The notes under the pieces: model-generated
The model's database searches: none
What the model was told of the DNA's origin: nothing
Seen by the model: the letters and a program-made list of their open reading frames with translations, nothing else
NCBI RefSeq assembly: GCF_036850765.1
Contig: NC_089490.1
Span: forward strand, 108,370,574-108,434,573
DNA: 64,000 nucleotides
Direction of reading: 5' to 3'
From: Saccopteryx bilineata
Lineage: Eukaryota > Chordata > Mammalia > Chiroptera > Emballonuridae
Shown: positions 32,590 to 52,929 of the stretch, in pieces
How the letters are laid out: every line of letters starts with the position of its first letter
Numbering within the stretch: position 1 is the stretch's first letter
Program-made: the position numbers and the translations under genes

Positions 32590-32787
32590 GCCCTGGCCAT
32601 GTAGTGTGTAGTTAGTTGGTTAGAGCTCATCCCAATATGCCAAGGTTGTGCGTTTGATCCCTGGTCAGGGCACATAGAAGAGTCAACCAATGAATGCATA
32701 AATAAGTGGAACAACAAATCAGTGTTTTTCCTCTCTCTCTCTCTCCCTCCTTTCCACTCTCTCTAAAAATCAATAAATTTAAAAAAT
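32590..32787 (+). mobile_element. SINE, 'D' family
   Basis: Head 'agccctggccatgtagtg', B-box 'gtttgatccctggtcagggcac', 'gaatgcataaataagtggaacaac' body, CT run and A-rich tail. Confidence 0.78.
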
Positions 32788-33224
32788 TAGAAAAAATAAG
32801 ACAATGATAAGAAATAAAATAACAAGAAGAAGTGTAGTATAGCAAATACATAAACCAGTAACAGTAATTAATCATTATCAGAGAAATAAGGAGGAAGAAT
32901 TTGTCAATATAATGCCAGGACTTTCTACAGCAGAGGTTGGGAGGTGGGAGATCTGATTCCAATGACTGCTAGGGATTATTTAGACAGAAATATAGTGTGA
33001 GAACCTCAAAACTACTCACTCACATTTTGTTACTAACCACAAAACTTTGAACCATAGGAACAGAAAACTTACTGGTGATCACAATTTGTTTTTGAAATGT
33101 CTGGTCTTCTAAATATATATATATATCAGCTGTTGTACGATAAGATCTTATAAAAACAGTTGTTCTTTATAGAATATCTTTCATGCACTAGACAACATGT
33201 TGAGTCACTTGTTTGCCTTACTTC

Positions 33225-33385
33225 AAAAAAATTATTTATTGATTTTAGAGGAGAGGAAGGGAAAGAGAGAGAAATAAAGGGATGGAGAGAGAAATATTGA
33301 TCTGTATGTGACCTGACTGGAGATTGAAGCTGCAACCTTTGCGTATCAGGATGACGCTCTAAGCAACTGAGCTATCTGGCCAGGA
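33225..33385 (-). mobile_element. SINE, 'D' family
   Basis: Minus-strand copy ending 'gagctatctggccagg'. Flanked by 'cttgtttgc' on both sides. Confidence 0.75.
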
Positions 33386-33399
33386 ACTTGTTTGCATTA

Positions 33400-33755
33400 C
33401 AGAGGGTCCTCGGGTTACGACACAGTTCCATTCCAACGACAGTAACATAACCCAAATTTTGATGTAAGTCGAAACGCATGCTAGCCTAACACAGGTGGAA
33501 CACTTGTGCTTTTATCAGTCCAAAGTGGCGTAGGTAAGTGTGTGTGTGTGTGGGTGCAACTTCCTTGCTCGAATGCTGTGTTACTGCGTATTCTTCCTCC
33601 GCACAGAGCCAAACTAGTTCACCCACGTAGTCTGTAAGTACCACACTAATGGAGTAAGCTGAAACACTCACCTCTAAATTTAAATTTTTATCGGAGTGGA
33701 CGCCATAAACTTGAAACATCGTATGTCAAGACTGTCATAACCTGAAGACCTTGTG
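33400..33755. mobile_element. Tigger/pogo-like non-autonomous element
   Basis: 356 bp bounded by TA dinucleotides. The left terminus 'cagagggtcctcgggttacg' is inverted at the right end ('ataacctgaagaccttgtg'). Contains 'gatgtaagtcgaaacgc'. Non-coding. Confidence 0.65.
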
Positions 33756-36093
33756 TAATTTTAAAAATTCTAAATGATAGTTGTCTCAACTCTCTAAGCC
33801 TCAGTGCCTGAAAATTAGAATGATAATCCCTACCTGTTAGACTTAAAAATGAGATAATATATGCAACGTGCTTAGCACAGAACCTGATATAAAATAAATG
33901 CACAGAAAAGGTTAGCTGTTATAATTATTTGTTCACGTTTCACACATGAGAAAAATAAATCATAAGGTATGAGGCAACATACTCAAAGATCCTTTGGTGG
34001 AGATAGAATTCAAGCCTTTATGTGCTTGATTACAAAACCAAACTTTTCCCACCACCCTCTACTATATCTTGTACGTGCATGGTCGATGGAGCTTCTTTAG
34101 TTCATTTTGCCACTCAGAGTAACCCTCTTTCTTTAGCCCGTTGCCCAGCCCTCGGCTTTTGATGAATGCTTGCTTAGGTGCTCTCTCAACCTCAGTAAGT
34201 GCTAGGCAGCTGCACAGCAGAAGCTGAGTGAGTAATTCCTGTATGTGTTTAAAGACCTTTCCCTCAACCTCATACCCTAGAGAAATAAAGTAAAATGGGT
34301 GGCAGTAACTGAGAAAAACAAAAATCAGGAAAAGCAGAAGTTGAAGCACTCCAAAGACCACACTTCACCCACGCAGACCCCATTTTTGGGCTCTTTCAAA
34401 AACAACAAAGTATCACATTGAACAATCTACCTGGTATTCAAAAATAGTGGCCGGGGGAGTCCATGGCTGAGTATCTTGGCTTTTAGCCGCAGGAATGTGT
34501 ACCATGGAGGAGTCCCAGGGGGCCTTCTGGACTCACATACCGGCCATAATGAAACCTCACCTGGTGCTTCTTGTCATGAAGATGAACAGTGGTGAGGTCC
34601 AGGTGTCCAATACAATATAGCCAACAGAGGCACAATTTCCAAGTCATGTTGTTTTTGTTAAAAATAAATGAACCAGGCTGTCCTGGGGTTTTTCAAGAGA
34701 AGTTGGTAAGGGGAAAATGTAGTTAGTGAAAAAAATAACTTTTAAAAATAGCTGAATATAACCCCACAAAATTGTGTTTTTTTTAATCTCACTAACTTCA
34801 AATCTCCAGGAATGAAAAATATTATGATGATGATAAATAATGTACTTTTCCTTCTGTTAAAAGAAGAAAGGTAAACAGGAAATACAGCTTTTGGAGAAAT
34901 AGAGTTGTTTTCTTATGCTGGACAAACCGTACTTCTTTAATAACATTTTTTTTACGGTCTTTATGTAAGTTATTGAACTCTCAATTTTGTTAGAAAGTTT
35001 ACCGTAAGAAGCTTGTATGAAATATGAATAACATCTCAATTTTATGTCATCATTGTTTTGTGATGAGCCATCACGCAAACCAAACTAAAACATAAAATGC
35101 ACATGCAGGCAGTCCTGCCCTTGCTTCTGTTGTGCGTCACCTGGAAAGAGGATGAGACATCTTATCAAGCAGATTCCACATATTTCAGATACCGTGCTTT
35201 CCCATTCACACGCAGGAGCTAGGCAGATCCTTGGAATGACTCTATGAGGATAGAATTCTTTCCCCCTGAACTCATGACACTAAGTGGTGACACATGTCCT
35301 GTTCCTGGGATTTTATACCAGAGGGCAGGAAACAGCTGTTCAGGATGCTTTACCAAGGACTCATGCTTTCTATGGAGAATTACTGAATCATCGTTTCCCA
35401 AGCTTTTTCTCCGTTAACTGTAAAATATCTGAGGATATAATCCTAAACAACCCATGTTAGGCTGAATGGCCCTGGGATCCATGTTTTATCTTCAATATTC
35501 ACGTGTGCTACACCAGCAACCACACTGTAGAATTACTCTACATACAGGGGAGAATTGAAATTGTTGAGCTCTTCCATGTCATGAGGTCTTTTATTTTTTA
35601 CATGAGGGTGGGAGAGGTTAAAGGGGAAACTGGTAAGTGTAAGGAAAACTAATGTGCATATTTTATTCTACTCTTTTCATTTTTAAATTAAAAATACTGG
35701 TTTATGCTAATCTTTGGATAAGTTTTATGTTCTAAGATAGCATGGCATTTTTTATCCTGGTTTTGACTTACTGCTTGCCATATTGCCTATCCCCAGACAT
35801 GCATATTTAGAGAATAGGGCTAGATGAACACTAAGGTTCCTTCAACTTTGGGATATTATGATTCTGTAATTTTTAGATTTGCCTTTTATTAACATTTAAT
35901 TCTTTTATATTGTCATTTAAGCATTGTCTATTTTAAAGCATGTAACAAAGTTACTACTTCTTTTAAGAACTTTAATATACATCATTGTTCCCCTTCAAAG
36001 TTTAGTCTTATTATGCTTTCTCACAATAGGCCTTTAAGAAATAGTAAATGAATAAATTTCAGTTTTCAAAGAAGGTGTTCAAAAGTCATTTAT
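33756..36093. other. intergenic region upstream of AICDA, nothing gene-like
   Basis: Mostly unique sequence 4-6 kb upstream of AICDA. The segment 34440-34690 has a mixed-composition, mRNA-like look ('accatggaggagtcccag' ... 'aaaaataaatg') and may be a retrocopy, but I cannot name a parent. Regulatory elements for AICDA may lie here. Confidence 0.35.
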
Positions 36094-36752
36094 CTTATTT
36101 TTTATTTATTTATTTTTAGTGAGCGAGAGAGAAACAGACAGGGACAGGCAGATAAGAAGAGAGACAGATGAGAAGCATCAATTCATAGTTGTGGCACCTT
36201 AGTTGTTCATTGATTGCTTTCTCATATGTGCCTTGACTGGGGGCTCTGGCCGAACCAGTGACTCCTTTCTTAGGCCAGCAACCTTGGGGTTCAAGCTAGT
36301 GACCTTTGGGTTCAAGCCAGTGGCCATGCGGTCATATCTATAATCCCATGCTCAAGATAGCAACCCTGCACTTAAGCTGGTGAGCCAGGCACATATGAGA
36401 GTTGATGCTTCCAGCTCCTTCCCCTTTCTCTAAAATGAATAAAGTCTTAAAAAAGAAAAAGAAACCCTGAAGTCACTGGCTTGGGCATGGGATCATAGAC
36501 ATGACCTCATGCTTGCTGGCTTGAGCTCAAAGGTCACTGGCTTAAAGCCTAAGGTCTCTTGTTTAAGCCCTAGGTCGCTGGCTTGAGCAAGGGGTCACTG
36601 GCACAGCTGGAGCCCCCTGGTCAAAGCACATATGAGAACTAATCAATGAATAACTAAGAGTGCTACAACTATGAGTTGATGCTTCTTGTGTCTGTCTGTC
36701 TCTCTCACTCTCACTAAAACAAACAAACAAACAAACAAACAAAAAAAACCCG
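36094..36752. mobile_element. composite SINE complex (B minus, A remnant, B plus)
   Basis: 36094-36388 is a minus-strand B-family SINE. 36389-36455 is the 3' part of an A-family SINE in plus ('aggcacatatgagagttgatgc' to 'aataaag'). 36456-36752 is a plus-strand B-family body ending in (aaac)n. The heads are missing, so this is a chimeric or recombined block. Confidence 0.65.
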
Positions 36753-37097
36753 CCAACTCTATCAAATCTACTTTATTAAATGGGATAAACAAATATCCAG
36801 ATGATCTGCTTCAGAAACCAATTTGGAGGAATTTACTCAATAACCACCTTTCTGTATTCTTTCCCACACTGCTTGGTCTTGTATGTTTCCCAATATGCAT
36901 TTTATTTCTTTTTGGCTGAGGCTCACGAGGCTCATCATTGAACTGAGATGTTAAAACATCTGTTAAAAACATCGCCAACAGCTACTTTTTTGACAAAATA
37001 AAGAGCTCAAAGTCCATGTTTCAATTAAATTTAGATTTAATTACTTGCTAGATCAATTGTCTAAATTATTTTATGCGGGAGAAAAGCTATATCTTTT

Positions 37098-37236
37098 TAA
37101 ATTTTTTTCCATTGATTTGAGAGAAGGGGAAGGGAGAGAAAGAGAAGCATCAATTTCCTGTTCTACTTACTTGGATTGAACCTTCAACCTTGGTAGGCTA
37201 AGATGATGTTTTATCCAATAAGCCACCTGGCCAGGG
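37098..37236 (-). mobile_element. SINE, 'D' family, diverged
   Basis: Minus-strand copy with 'ggattgaaccttcaaccttgg' and head end 'agccacctggccagggc'. Confidence 0.65.
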
Positions 37237-37683
37237 CAGAGAAAAGTTATATTGCATAAGCCATTTATTGAGTTTGCCTGATATGTGCAGTCAATGTTTT
37301 GAAAGGATTACTCTGATTGCTGTGAGAAGAGTAGTCTGTAATTGAAGAAGATTGGAAGTAGGAAGACCAAATGGTAGGCTAAATGCAGTAATTCAGATTG
37401 CTTGAATCTAGAGATGCTGAAAAGTGGTCCAGTTCCTGGATTCACTTTGTAAGCAGAGTTAACAGAACTTGCTAATTGGGCATGAGATGCTAATTGGGAC
37501 TTGGATTGGGTATGGGATTTAAAAGGAGGAAAGCAATCAAGGAAAACTGCCAGGTTGGCCTGAGCAATGGGAAGACTGACACTGCTGTTGCAGTAGGGAA
37601 GATGGCAAGAGGAGCAGGTTACTTGTTGGGAAAGAGAACAGGTACTCAGTTTTAGGCATGTTTAAAATGTCCAGGATATCACT

Positions 37684-38796
37684 AGCTATTAGAGAATGCA
37701 AATCAAAACTACAATGAGATACCACCTCACAACTGTTAGATTAGCTATTATCAACAAGTTGGGTAATAACAAGTGTTGGAGAGGCTGTGGAGAAAAAGGA
37801 ACCCTCATCCACTGTTGGTGGGAATGTAAAATAGTACAACCATTATGGAAGAAAGTATGGTGGTTCCTCAAAAAATTAAGAATAGAACTGCCTGACCAGG
37901 CAGTGGCGCAGTGGATAGAGCGTTGGACTGGGATGCGGAAGACCCAGGTTCGGGACCCTGAGGTTGACAGCTTGTGCGTGAGCTCATCTGGTTTGAGCAA
38001 GGCTCACCAGCTTGAGCCCAAGGTCACTGGCTCAAGCAAAGGGTCACTCAGTCTGCTGTAGCCCCCTGGTCAAGGCACATATGAGCAATCAACGAACAAC
38101 TAAGGTACTGCAACAAAGAATTGATGCTCTCTCTCCCTTCCTGTCTGTCCCTCTCTCTGACTCTCTCTGTCATAAAATAAATAAATAAAATTAAAAAAAT
38201 TAAGAATAGAACTACCACATGACCCAGCAATTCTTCTACTGGGTATATACCCCCCAAACTCAAAAACATTGATACATAAAGACACATGCAGCCCTATGTT
38301 CATTGCAGCATTGTTCACGGTGGTCAAGATGTGGAAACAACCAAAATGCCCTTTAACAGATGAATGGATAAAGAAGATGTGGTACATATATACTATGGAA
38401 TACTACTCAGCTATAAGAAATGATGACATTGGACCATTTACAACAACACATATGGACCTTGATAACATTATATTGAGTAAAATAACTAAATCAGAAAAAA
38501 CTAAGAACTGTATGATTCCATACATAGGTGGGACACAAAACTGAGACTCATGGACATGGACAAGAGTGTGGTGGTTACCGGGGGGAGGGAAAGGGAAGAG
38601 AGGGAGGGGGTGGGGGAAGAGGAGGGGGCATAAAGAAAACCAAATAGGAGGTGACAGAAGAAAACTTGACTTTGGGTGATGGGTATACAACATAATCAAA
38701 TGTCAAAATGATCTGGAGATGTTTTCTCTGAATCTATGTACTCTAATTGATCAGTGTCACCCTGTTAAAATTAATTGTCTAAATAAAATTAAAAAA
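37684..38796 (+). mobile_element. 5'-truncated LINE-1 (ORF2 end and 3'UTR)
   Basis: Plus-strand L1 with the familiar ORF2 C-terminal region, then a G-rich 3'UTR stretch (38578-38630) and an A-rich tail. Frames at 37696-38061 and 38269-38544 belong to it ('MEYYSAIRNDD' is the hallmark phrase). Target duplication 'atgtccaggata' at about 37668 and 38797. Interrupted by a SINE, so it cannot be active. Confidence 0.92.
37891..38202 (+). mobile_element. SINE, 'B' family, nested in L1
   Basis: Inserted in the L1 ORF2 tail with target duplication 'aaaaaattaagaatagaact'. Head 'gcctgaccaggcagtggcgcagtgg', full body and tail. Confidence 0.92.
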
Positions 38797-38809
38797 ATGT
38801 CCAGGATAC

Positions 38810-39730
38810 AAATGGAGATGCTGAGGTGGAAGGATGCTTTCCATTTAAGAGAGAGTCTACGTTCAAACTGTGGACTTGGGAATCATCAATGTGTAGATGC
38901 TGTTTAATGCCTTGAGTTAGGCAGGAAGCAGGACCACAGGTGTTTTGCTTACCATTGTATCCCCAGGACCCGACACAGATTCTATCAAGTAGTAGGTATT
39001 CGGCTTCTATTGAATGAATAAATAGAATGCAGATGGACTGGAGTAGGAAGGCAAAGCAAAACCTGTAATAAACCACTTTAAATGAAGGAAAAAACTTAAG
39101 GCCTCTTAGTTGAAAAGGCTTAGTTATTTTCTAAGTTCAATATAGTCATTTAGATGCTGAGTCTGCCTGATGACATAAATATTTTTTATTGTTTGGGATG
39201 CTGCTGCTTCAGATTTCAAATTAATATGTGGCTTTCATGGAGAGATGGCTTATGCAAACATTACTCTTTGGTGTAGTTATCTAGTCTTCTGGCAATTTTT
39301 GTAATATAATAAAAAAAATCAGTGGCTTGGAAGGCAAAATTTTTGTGTCCTAAGTCCTACATAACAGACTAAATTTACTTGCTCAGTCTCAGTCACAAAG
39401 CAGGAACTGTTTGTGGTGGCCTCTATTGAGATTCAGAGAGACTGTGTCATTAAATGAGAAAATCAATGCTTTCTGCCCACAGAACAGAAGATGCTATTTA
39501 AATGAGCATTACTATTATTATGTTTTTAAAATGAAAGATATAACAAAAAAGAATAAAAAGAAAATTAAAGTTATTATTCATTACTATAATTACAATTGAC
39601 AAAGTGTCTACTGCTACTGTCTCCTGCTCTTGGTTACCTGTGGAGCATGGATTGAACTTCTAGAGAGGCAGCCCCAAAGGAATCTATACATTAAGCAGAG
39701 TGGCCCTCCATCATCTCACCTATGCGACTC
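38810..39730. other. unique sequence upstream of the AICDA promoter
   Basis: No repeat or gene recognised. AT-rich with short frames only. The last 100-150 bp lead into GC-richer promoter sequence. Confidence 0.4.
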
Positions 39731-39743
39731 TGTCTATGACAAC

Positions 39744-39870
39744 CCCGCCCATCTTCACTGAACCCTAACAGGAGGAAGGTTTGTGGGGTACTTGGTGGTG
39801 ATGGCACTGTGGGGGGAGGAGCCCAAAGGGTGAGTTCAAATTTGAATGTGTGGGGCCCATGCATTGGCAG
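39744..39870 (+). promoter_or_regulatory. AICDA: AICDA promoter region
   Basis: TATA-less sequence just upstream of exon 1. ATTTGAAT at 39840-39847 equals the HoxC4-Oct site known from the mouse and human Aicda promoter. A GC box (CCCGCCC) sits at 39744-39750 and a G-rich 'ggggggaggagccc' stretch at 39811-39824 suits Sp/NF-kB-type binding. The exact transcription start was not determined. Confidence 0.6.
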
Positions 39871-39937
39871 TCAGTGAAGCAGCTGTGTTGGAGGCAAGTT
39901 CTCCTGGGCCTAAGACTTGGCAGCCAAGAAAGACACT

Positions 39938-39957
<20 letters not shown>
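39870..39957 (+). CDS. AICDA: AICDA exon 1 with shifted start codon
   Basis: The sequence 'gggcctaagacttggcag' to 'cactatggattccactatagacag' aligns with human exon 1, where the last ATG precedes GAC-AG and the donor. Here that ATG is ATA (39950-39952), and the upstream human CTG is ATG (39938-39940). Donor 'gtaaac' follows 39957. The 5' boundary is approximate. Confidence 0.85.
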
Positions 39958-48572
<8,615 letters not shown>

Positions 48573-49520
48573 TACCAACCTTCAAGAATGTCATGTAGAA
48601 TGAAATATCTCGGAAGATGGTAAAAGAACAGTCCTTCAAGAATTCTGTTTTTCTTCAACTCTTAATTTCTTAGAGAAATAATATTCATATATATGACTTT
48701 TAAAAAATGTTTGTCTTGAAAATAGAGAAGGAATACAGATCAAGCAGAGTAATGCTGCAACTGGTGCAGTTTTTAATGAAACAGCGTCTCCTACTGGCGA
48801 GTGACAGAACTGCAGAGTCTGGGAGCACCTGAACGTAATGTTCTTTGACTTTTAGGCAGGGAGAAAAAGCAGAGGATAAATCTTCAAAAGCATGGTGAAA
48901 GGACAAAATGTCTTCATAATCAGATTCACTCTGAGTTTTTAATGGTATCAGTGATATATTTTTCCACTCTGTCTTTGGTATTCATTTTCAAGTGAACAAA
49001 CTTCCATCAGGCCATGATCTGCAGGACTTCTTAATGAGAAACTCTGGATGAATTGTAACTCCAAGCCATCTCTTCAAAGCATTAATATCCAAGCATATGC
49101 TGTATGTTTTAATTATCTGAGGCATGCTTTTATGTTGGAATATAAGAGAATTTTTTCTTGGCATGGAATATGCATGGTCACCTTCAGGCTATTTTATAAT
49201 AAGGGACCTTAAAATGAATATGAGGACTGTGAAAATGATACCCAAAATGAATTGCTGCTTTCAGTAACAAATCTGGAAACACACATTCTTTTAAAGTAGC
49301 TCATACTTTAGAAACCACAACTCCAACTTAATACATGATAATTAATGAATGCTTGAAAGGGCGTGGCATGGATATTGAGAAGAGAAAAGTCTATTTTCGA
49401 CTATGGGTCTCTGTTAACTTCAGCAGTGTCAACCAGCTCATGGTTTTCTACTTTTTGTATGTATATGATGCTACCCTCAAAAATAAGTTCACTATATAAT
49501 AAAATGTAACAGAAGAGAAT
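48573..49520 (+). other. AICDA: AICDA 3'UTR (minimum extent)
   Basis: Non-repeat AT-rich sequence after the stop codon. AATAAA at 49498-49503 is the first plausible polyadenylation signal. The human 3'UTR is about 2 kb, so a longer form is possible, but a hAT element begins at 49631. Confidence 0.6.
49078..49085 (+). promoter_or_regulatory. AICDA: miR-155 target site in AICDA 3'UTR
   Basis: AGCATTAA is a perfect 8-mer match to the miR-155 seed. miR-155 is known to repress Aicda through one such 3'UTR site in mouse and human. Confidence 0.75.
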
Positions 49521-49632
49521 ATCATTTGGGAAGGCAGAGAATAATGAATGCACAATTGTATTGTATTAATCTTATTGTACATAAGTTTGTGAAAGAGTTA
49601 AATATTAAAAAACCCTTATTTCATGTATTCCA

Positions 49633-49928
49633 GAGGTCCCCAACCTTTTTTGGGCCATGGACCAGTTTAATGTCAGAAAATATTTTTATGGACCAGCCTT
49701 TAGGGTAGGACAGATAAATGTATCACGTGACTGAGACAAGCGTCAAGAGTGAGTCTTAGACGGATGTAATAGAGGAAATCTGGTCATTTAAAAAAAATAA
49801 AACATTGTTCAGGCTTAAATATAAATAAAACAGAAATAATGTAAGTTATTTGTTCTTTCTCTGCGGACCAGTACCAAATGGCCCACGGACAGGTACCGGT
49901 CCGTGGCCAGGGGGTTGGGAACCACTGA
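49633..49928. mobile_element. non-autonomous hAT element
   Basis: Termini 'cagaggtccccaacct' and 'ggttgggaaccactg'. Homologous in reverse orientation to 61003-61299 (shared 'caccggtccgtggcc'-type block). Flanked by 'atgtattc' / 'atgtatct'. Confidence 0.82.
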
Positions 49929-50440
49929 TGTATCTGTTCATCATTCAATATATGCTATATATTATCTAATATTTTTGTTATTATAATTTTCTTTTTAGAG
50001 ATACTGAAATGAATCCTTTAATGTCTCATAAATTTATACCCTTTGAAATAATTCTAATAACAAAGTATACACAATTGTAACATAGTCTAACATGTTGTAA
50101 TATTGTTATAAAACCATTCTCTTGATTTTTGGTAAATTTTTCTCAACAAATTTGATTGTGGTTTATTTCAATCAAATGAATAAATGATAGTTTTGAAAGT
50201 TTTGGAGATAAAATGCAGAATAAAATGATTTTAAAAATGATTTATAAAGTTAAATTTAAAAGGATGGGGCATGTTCTTCCTCCTGGAAACAGTCCTGTGC
50301 CTTTCCTTCCCTCCCTTCCTGCCCAGGCGCAAGACCTCAGCCTTTCTGTCTCCTAAGCGCCAAGGGCCCTTCTTCTCCCTTCGTAACATGTTTACTGAGC
50401 CTGTGCAGCTCAGCTGGCTCATTTTTATTACCTCTGTAAC
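49929..50440. other. intergenic sequence, nothing recognised
   Basis: AT-rich sequence with a pyrimidine-rich patch at 50270-50400. No exon found. Confidence 0.4.
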
Positions 50441-50446
50441 TTTATT

Positions 50447-50860
50447 TTATTTATTTATTTTTTTTTGTGACATAGAGAGAGACAGAGAGAGGGGCTGATA
50501 CGGGCAGACAGACAGAAAGGTAGAGATGAGAAGCATCAATTCTTTGTTGCGGCTCCTTAGTTGTTCATTGATTGCTTTCTCATATGTGCCTTGACCAGGG
50601 GGTTACAGCAGAGCTAGTGACCCCTTGCTCAAGCCAGAGACCTTGGGCTTTAAGCCAGCAACCTTTGGGCTTGAGCCAGTGACCATGGGATCATGTCTAT
50701 GATCCCACACTCAAGCCAGCAACTCCATGCTCAATCTGGTAAGCCTGTGCTCAAACCAGATGACCCCACACTCAAGTTGGTGACCTTAGGGTTTTGAACT
50801 TGGGTCCTCTGCATCCCAGTCCGATGCTAGTTTATACACTGTGCTACCACCAGGTCAGGC
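50447..50860 (-). mobile_element. SINE, 'B' family, long variant
   Basis: Minus-strand copy bracketed by 'tacctctgtaacttt'. Carries the extra 'gggatcatgtctatgatccc' module, which is itself a short palindrome. Confidence 0.88.
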
Positions 50861-51166
50861 TACCTCTGTAACTTTCTAAATAAAACTTTCGTTCACAATT
50901 TGAAAAAAATGTCAGAATGATGAAATACACTTGAGAGTTCAGAAATTACTCCATTTATTTATGTTCAAATGATTCCTGACAAGGGTGCCAGGACTGCTTA
51001 ATGAGAGAAATAATAGTCTTTTCAACAAATGGTGCTGGGACAGTAGATATCTACATGCAAAAGAATGAATTTGGGCCTCCACCATATACCATGTACAAAA
51101 ATTAACCCGAAATTTGTCAAATATCTAAATGTGAGAACTAAAACTATAAAGCCTTAGAAGGAAATA

Positions 51167-51693
51167 CAAAGCGGTCCCTCGTCTATCATGGGAGTTACGT
51201 TCCAGAACCCCCAGCGATAGGCGAAAGTCCGCGAAGTAACGACCTTATATTTATTTTATTATTTATATATTTTAAGGCTTTATAAACCTTCCCCACACTC
51301 TTATAAACCTTTCACACACTGTTATTAACCGTTCCCACACTCTTATAAACACTTCCTATGCTCTTAAACACTTTCTATACTCTTAAACCTACATAATTTT
51401 AACAAAATATAAAATTCTATACGGGTACTCACCAGTGAATATACAGTAATATTCTTTTAATATGTTTTAATTAATATTTTTTATATATTTTTATATTGTT
51501 TTCAGAATTTTAGGCTAGAAAATGTTTACCACAAAAATAATTAAAATAATAAATATATAAAAATACTTATATATGGCAAAATCCCACGATATAGCAAAAA
51601 ATCTTCAATACAAAATTAGATATATTACAATTTAAAAATTCCTGATACAGTGAGACCGCGAAAAGTAAACCATGATATGGCTAGGGACGACTG
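51167..51693. mobile_element. Tigger-like element inserted in L1
   Basis: 527 bp bounded by TA. Left end 'caaagcggtccctcgtctatc', right end 'gatatggctagggacgactg'. The two are imperfect inverted repeats. Very AT-rich interior, no ORF. Confidence 0.72.
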
Positions 51694-51754
51694 TATAGGG
51701 AGAAGTCTTCCTGACTTTGGAAATGTTAACAGTCACCTAATTTAAGAATGGCCG

Positions 51755-51936
51755 GCCTGACCTGTGGTGGCGCAGTGGATAAAGCGTCAACCTGGAATGT
51801 TGAGGTTGCTGGTTCGAAACCCTGCATTTGTCTGGTCAAGGCACGTATGGGACTTGATGCTTCCTGCTCCTCCTCCTCTCTCTCTCTCTCTTTCTCTCAC
51901 TCTCTCTTCTCTCTAAAATGAATAAATTAAAAAAAA
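51755..51936 (+). mobile_element. SINE, 'A' family, nested
   Basis: Head 'gcctgacctgtggtggcgcagtgg', CT run and A-rich tail, within the L1. Confidence 0.85.
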
Positions 51937-52003
51937 CATGTGAGATAAAATAGCTATCTTTATTAAAAAAAAAAAGAAAGAGAAAAAAGAAAAGAATAGC
52001 AGT

Positions 52004-52385
52004 GGCCCTGGCTAGTTGGCTCAGTGGTAGAGCATCAGCCTGGTGTGTGAAGTCCTGGGTTCGATTCCCGTCCAGGGCACACAGGAGAAGCACACATCTG
52101 CTTCTTCACCCTTCCCCCTCTCCCTTCTCTCTATCTCTTCCCCTACCTCAGCCAAGACTCCATTGGAGCAAAGTTGGCCCTGGCTAAGGATGGCTCCATG
52201 GCCTCTGCCTCAGGCACTAGAATGGCTCTGGTTGCAATAGAGTAATGCCCCAGATGAGCAGAGCATCACCCTCTTGTGGACTTGCTGGGTGGATCCTGGT
52301 CAGGAGCATGCGAGAGTCTATCTCTTTGCCTCCCTGCTTCCCACTTCAGAAAATTTAAAAAAAGAAAAGAAAAGAAAAAAAAAAA
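52004..52385 (+). mobile_element. long SINE, 'C' family, nested
   Basis: Head 'ggccctggctagttggctcagtgg' to A-rich tail. 'aagaatggcc' occurs left of the A/C pair and right of this copy. CTCF-like module decayed. Confidence 0.85.
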
Positions 52386-52400
52386 AGAATGGCCAAAGGG

Positions 52401-52725
52401 CCTGACCAGGTGGTGATGCAGTGGATAGAGCATCAGACTGGGACACAGAGGACCCAGGTTCGAAACCCCAAGGTTGCCAGCTTGAGCGTGGGTTCATCTG
52501 GTTTGAGCAAAGCTCATCAGCTTGAGCCCAAGGTTGCTGGCTTGAGCAAGGGGTCACTCAGTCTGCTGTAGCCTCCACCCCTGATGCCATCAAAGCACAT
52601 GAGAAAGCAATCAATGAGCAACTAAGACACTACAATGAAGAACTGATGCTTCTCATCTCTCTCTCTTCCTGTCTGTCCTTATCTGTCCCTCTCTGTCTCT
52701 GTCACAAAAAATAATGAAAAAAGAA
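52401..52725 (+). mobile_element. SINE, 'B' family, nested
   Basis: Head 'cctgaccaggtggtgatgcagtgg'. Target duplication 'atggccaaagg' on both sides. Confidence 0.87.
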
Positions 52726-52799
52726 AAGGATGGCCAAAGGACTTGAATAGACAGTTCTCCAAAGAAATTGACAGATGGCTAACAACCACATAAAAAGAT

Positions 52800-52929
52800 G
52801 CTCAAGATAGCTCAGTGAGCATCATCCTGAAGCACAGAGCTTGCCGGTTTGATCCCTGATCATGGCACATACAGAAATAGATAGATGTTTCTGTATCTTT
52901 CTCTCTCTAAAATAAAAAAAAAAAAAATG
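52800..52929 (+). mobile_element. SINE, 'D' family fragment, nested
   Basis: Partial copy: 'tagctcagtgagcatcatcc', 'ggtttgatccctgatcatggcac', CT run, poly-A. Confidence 0.65.

Noticed and set aside
37696..38544. Reverse-transcriptase-like frames as a live L1
   Set aside because: Only the ORF2 end is present and it is interrupted by a SINE.
50425..50500. Possible continuation of AICDA transcript to about 50.9 kb (AATAAA near 50879)
   Set aside because: Would have to run through a hAT element and a SINE. The 49498 signal is simpler, though a longer form cannot be excluded.
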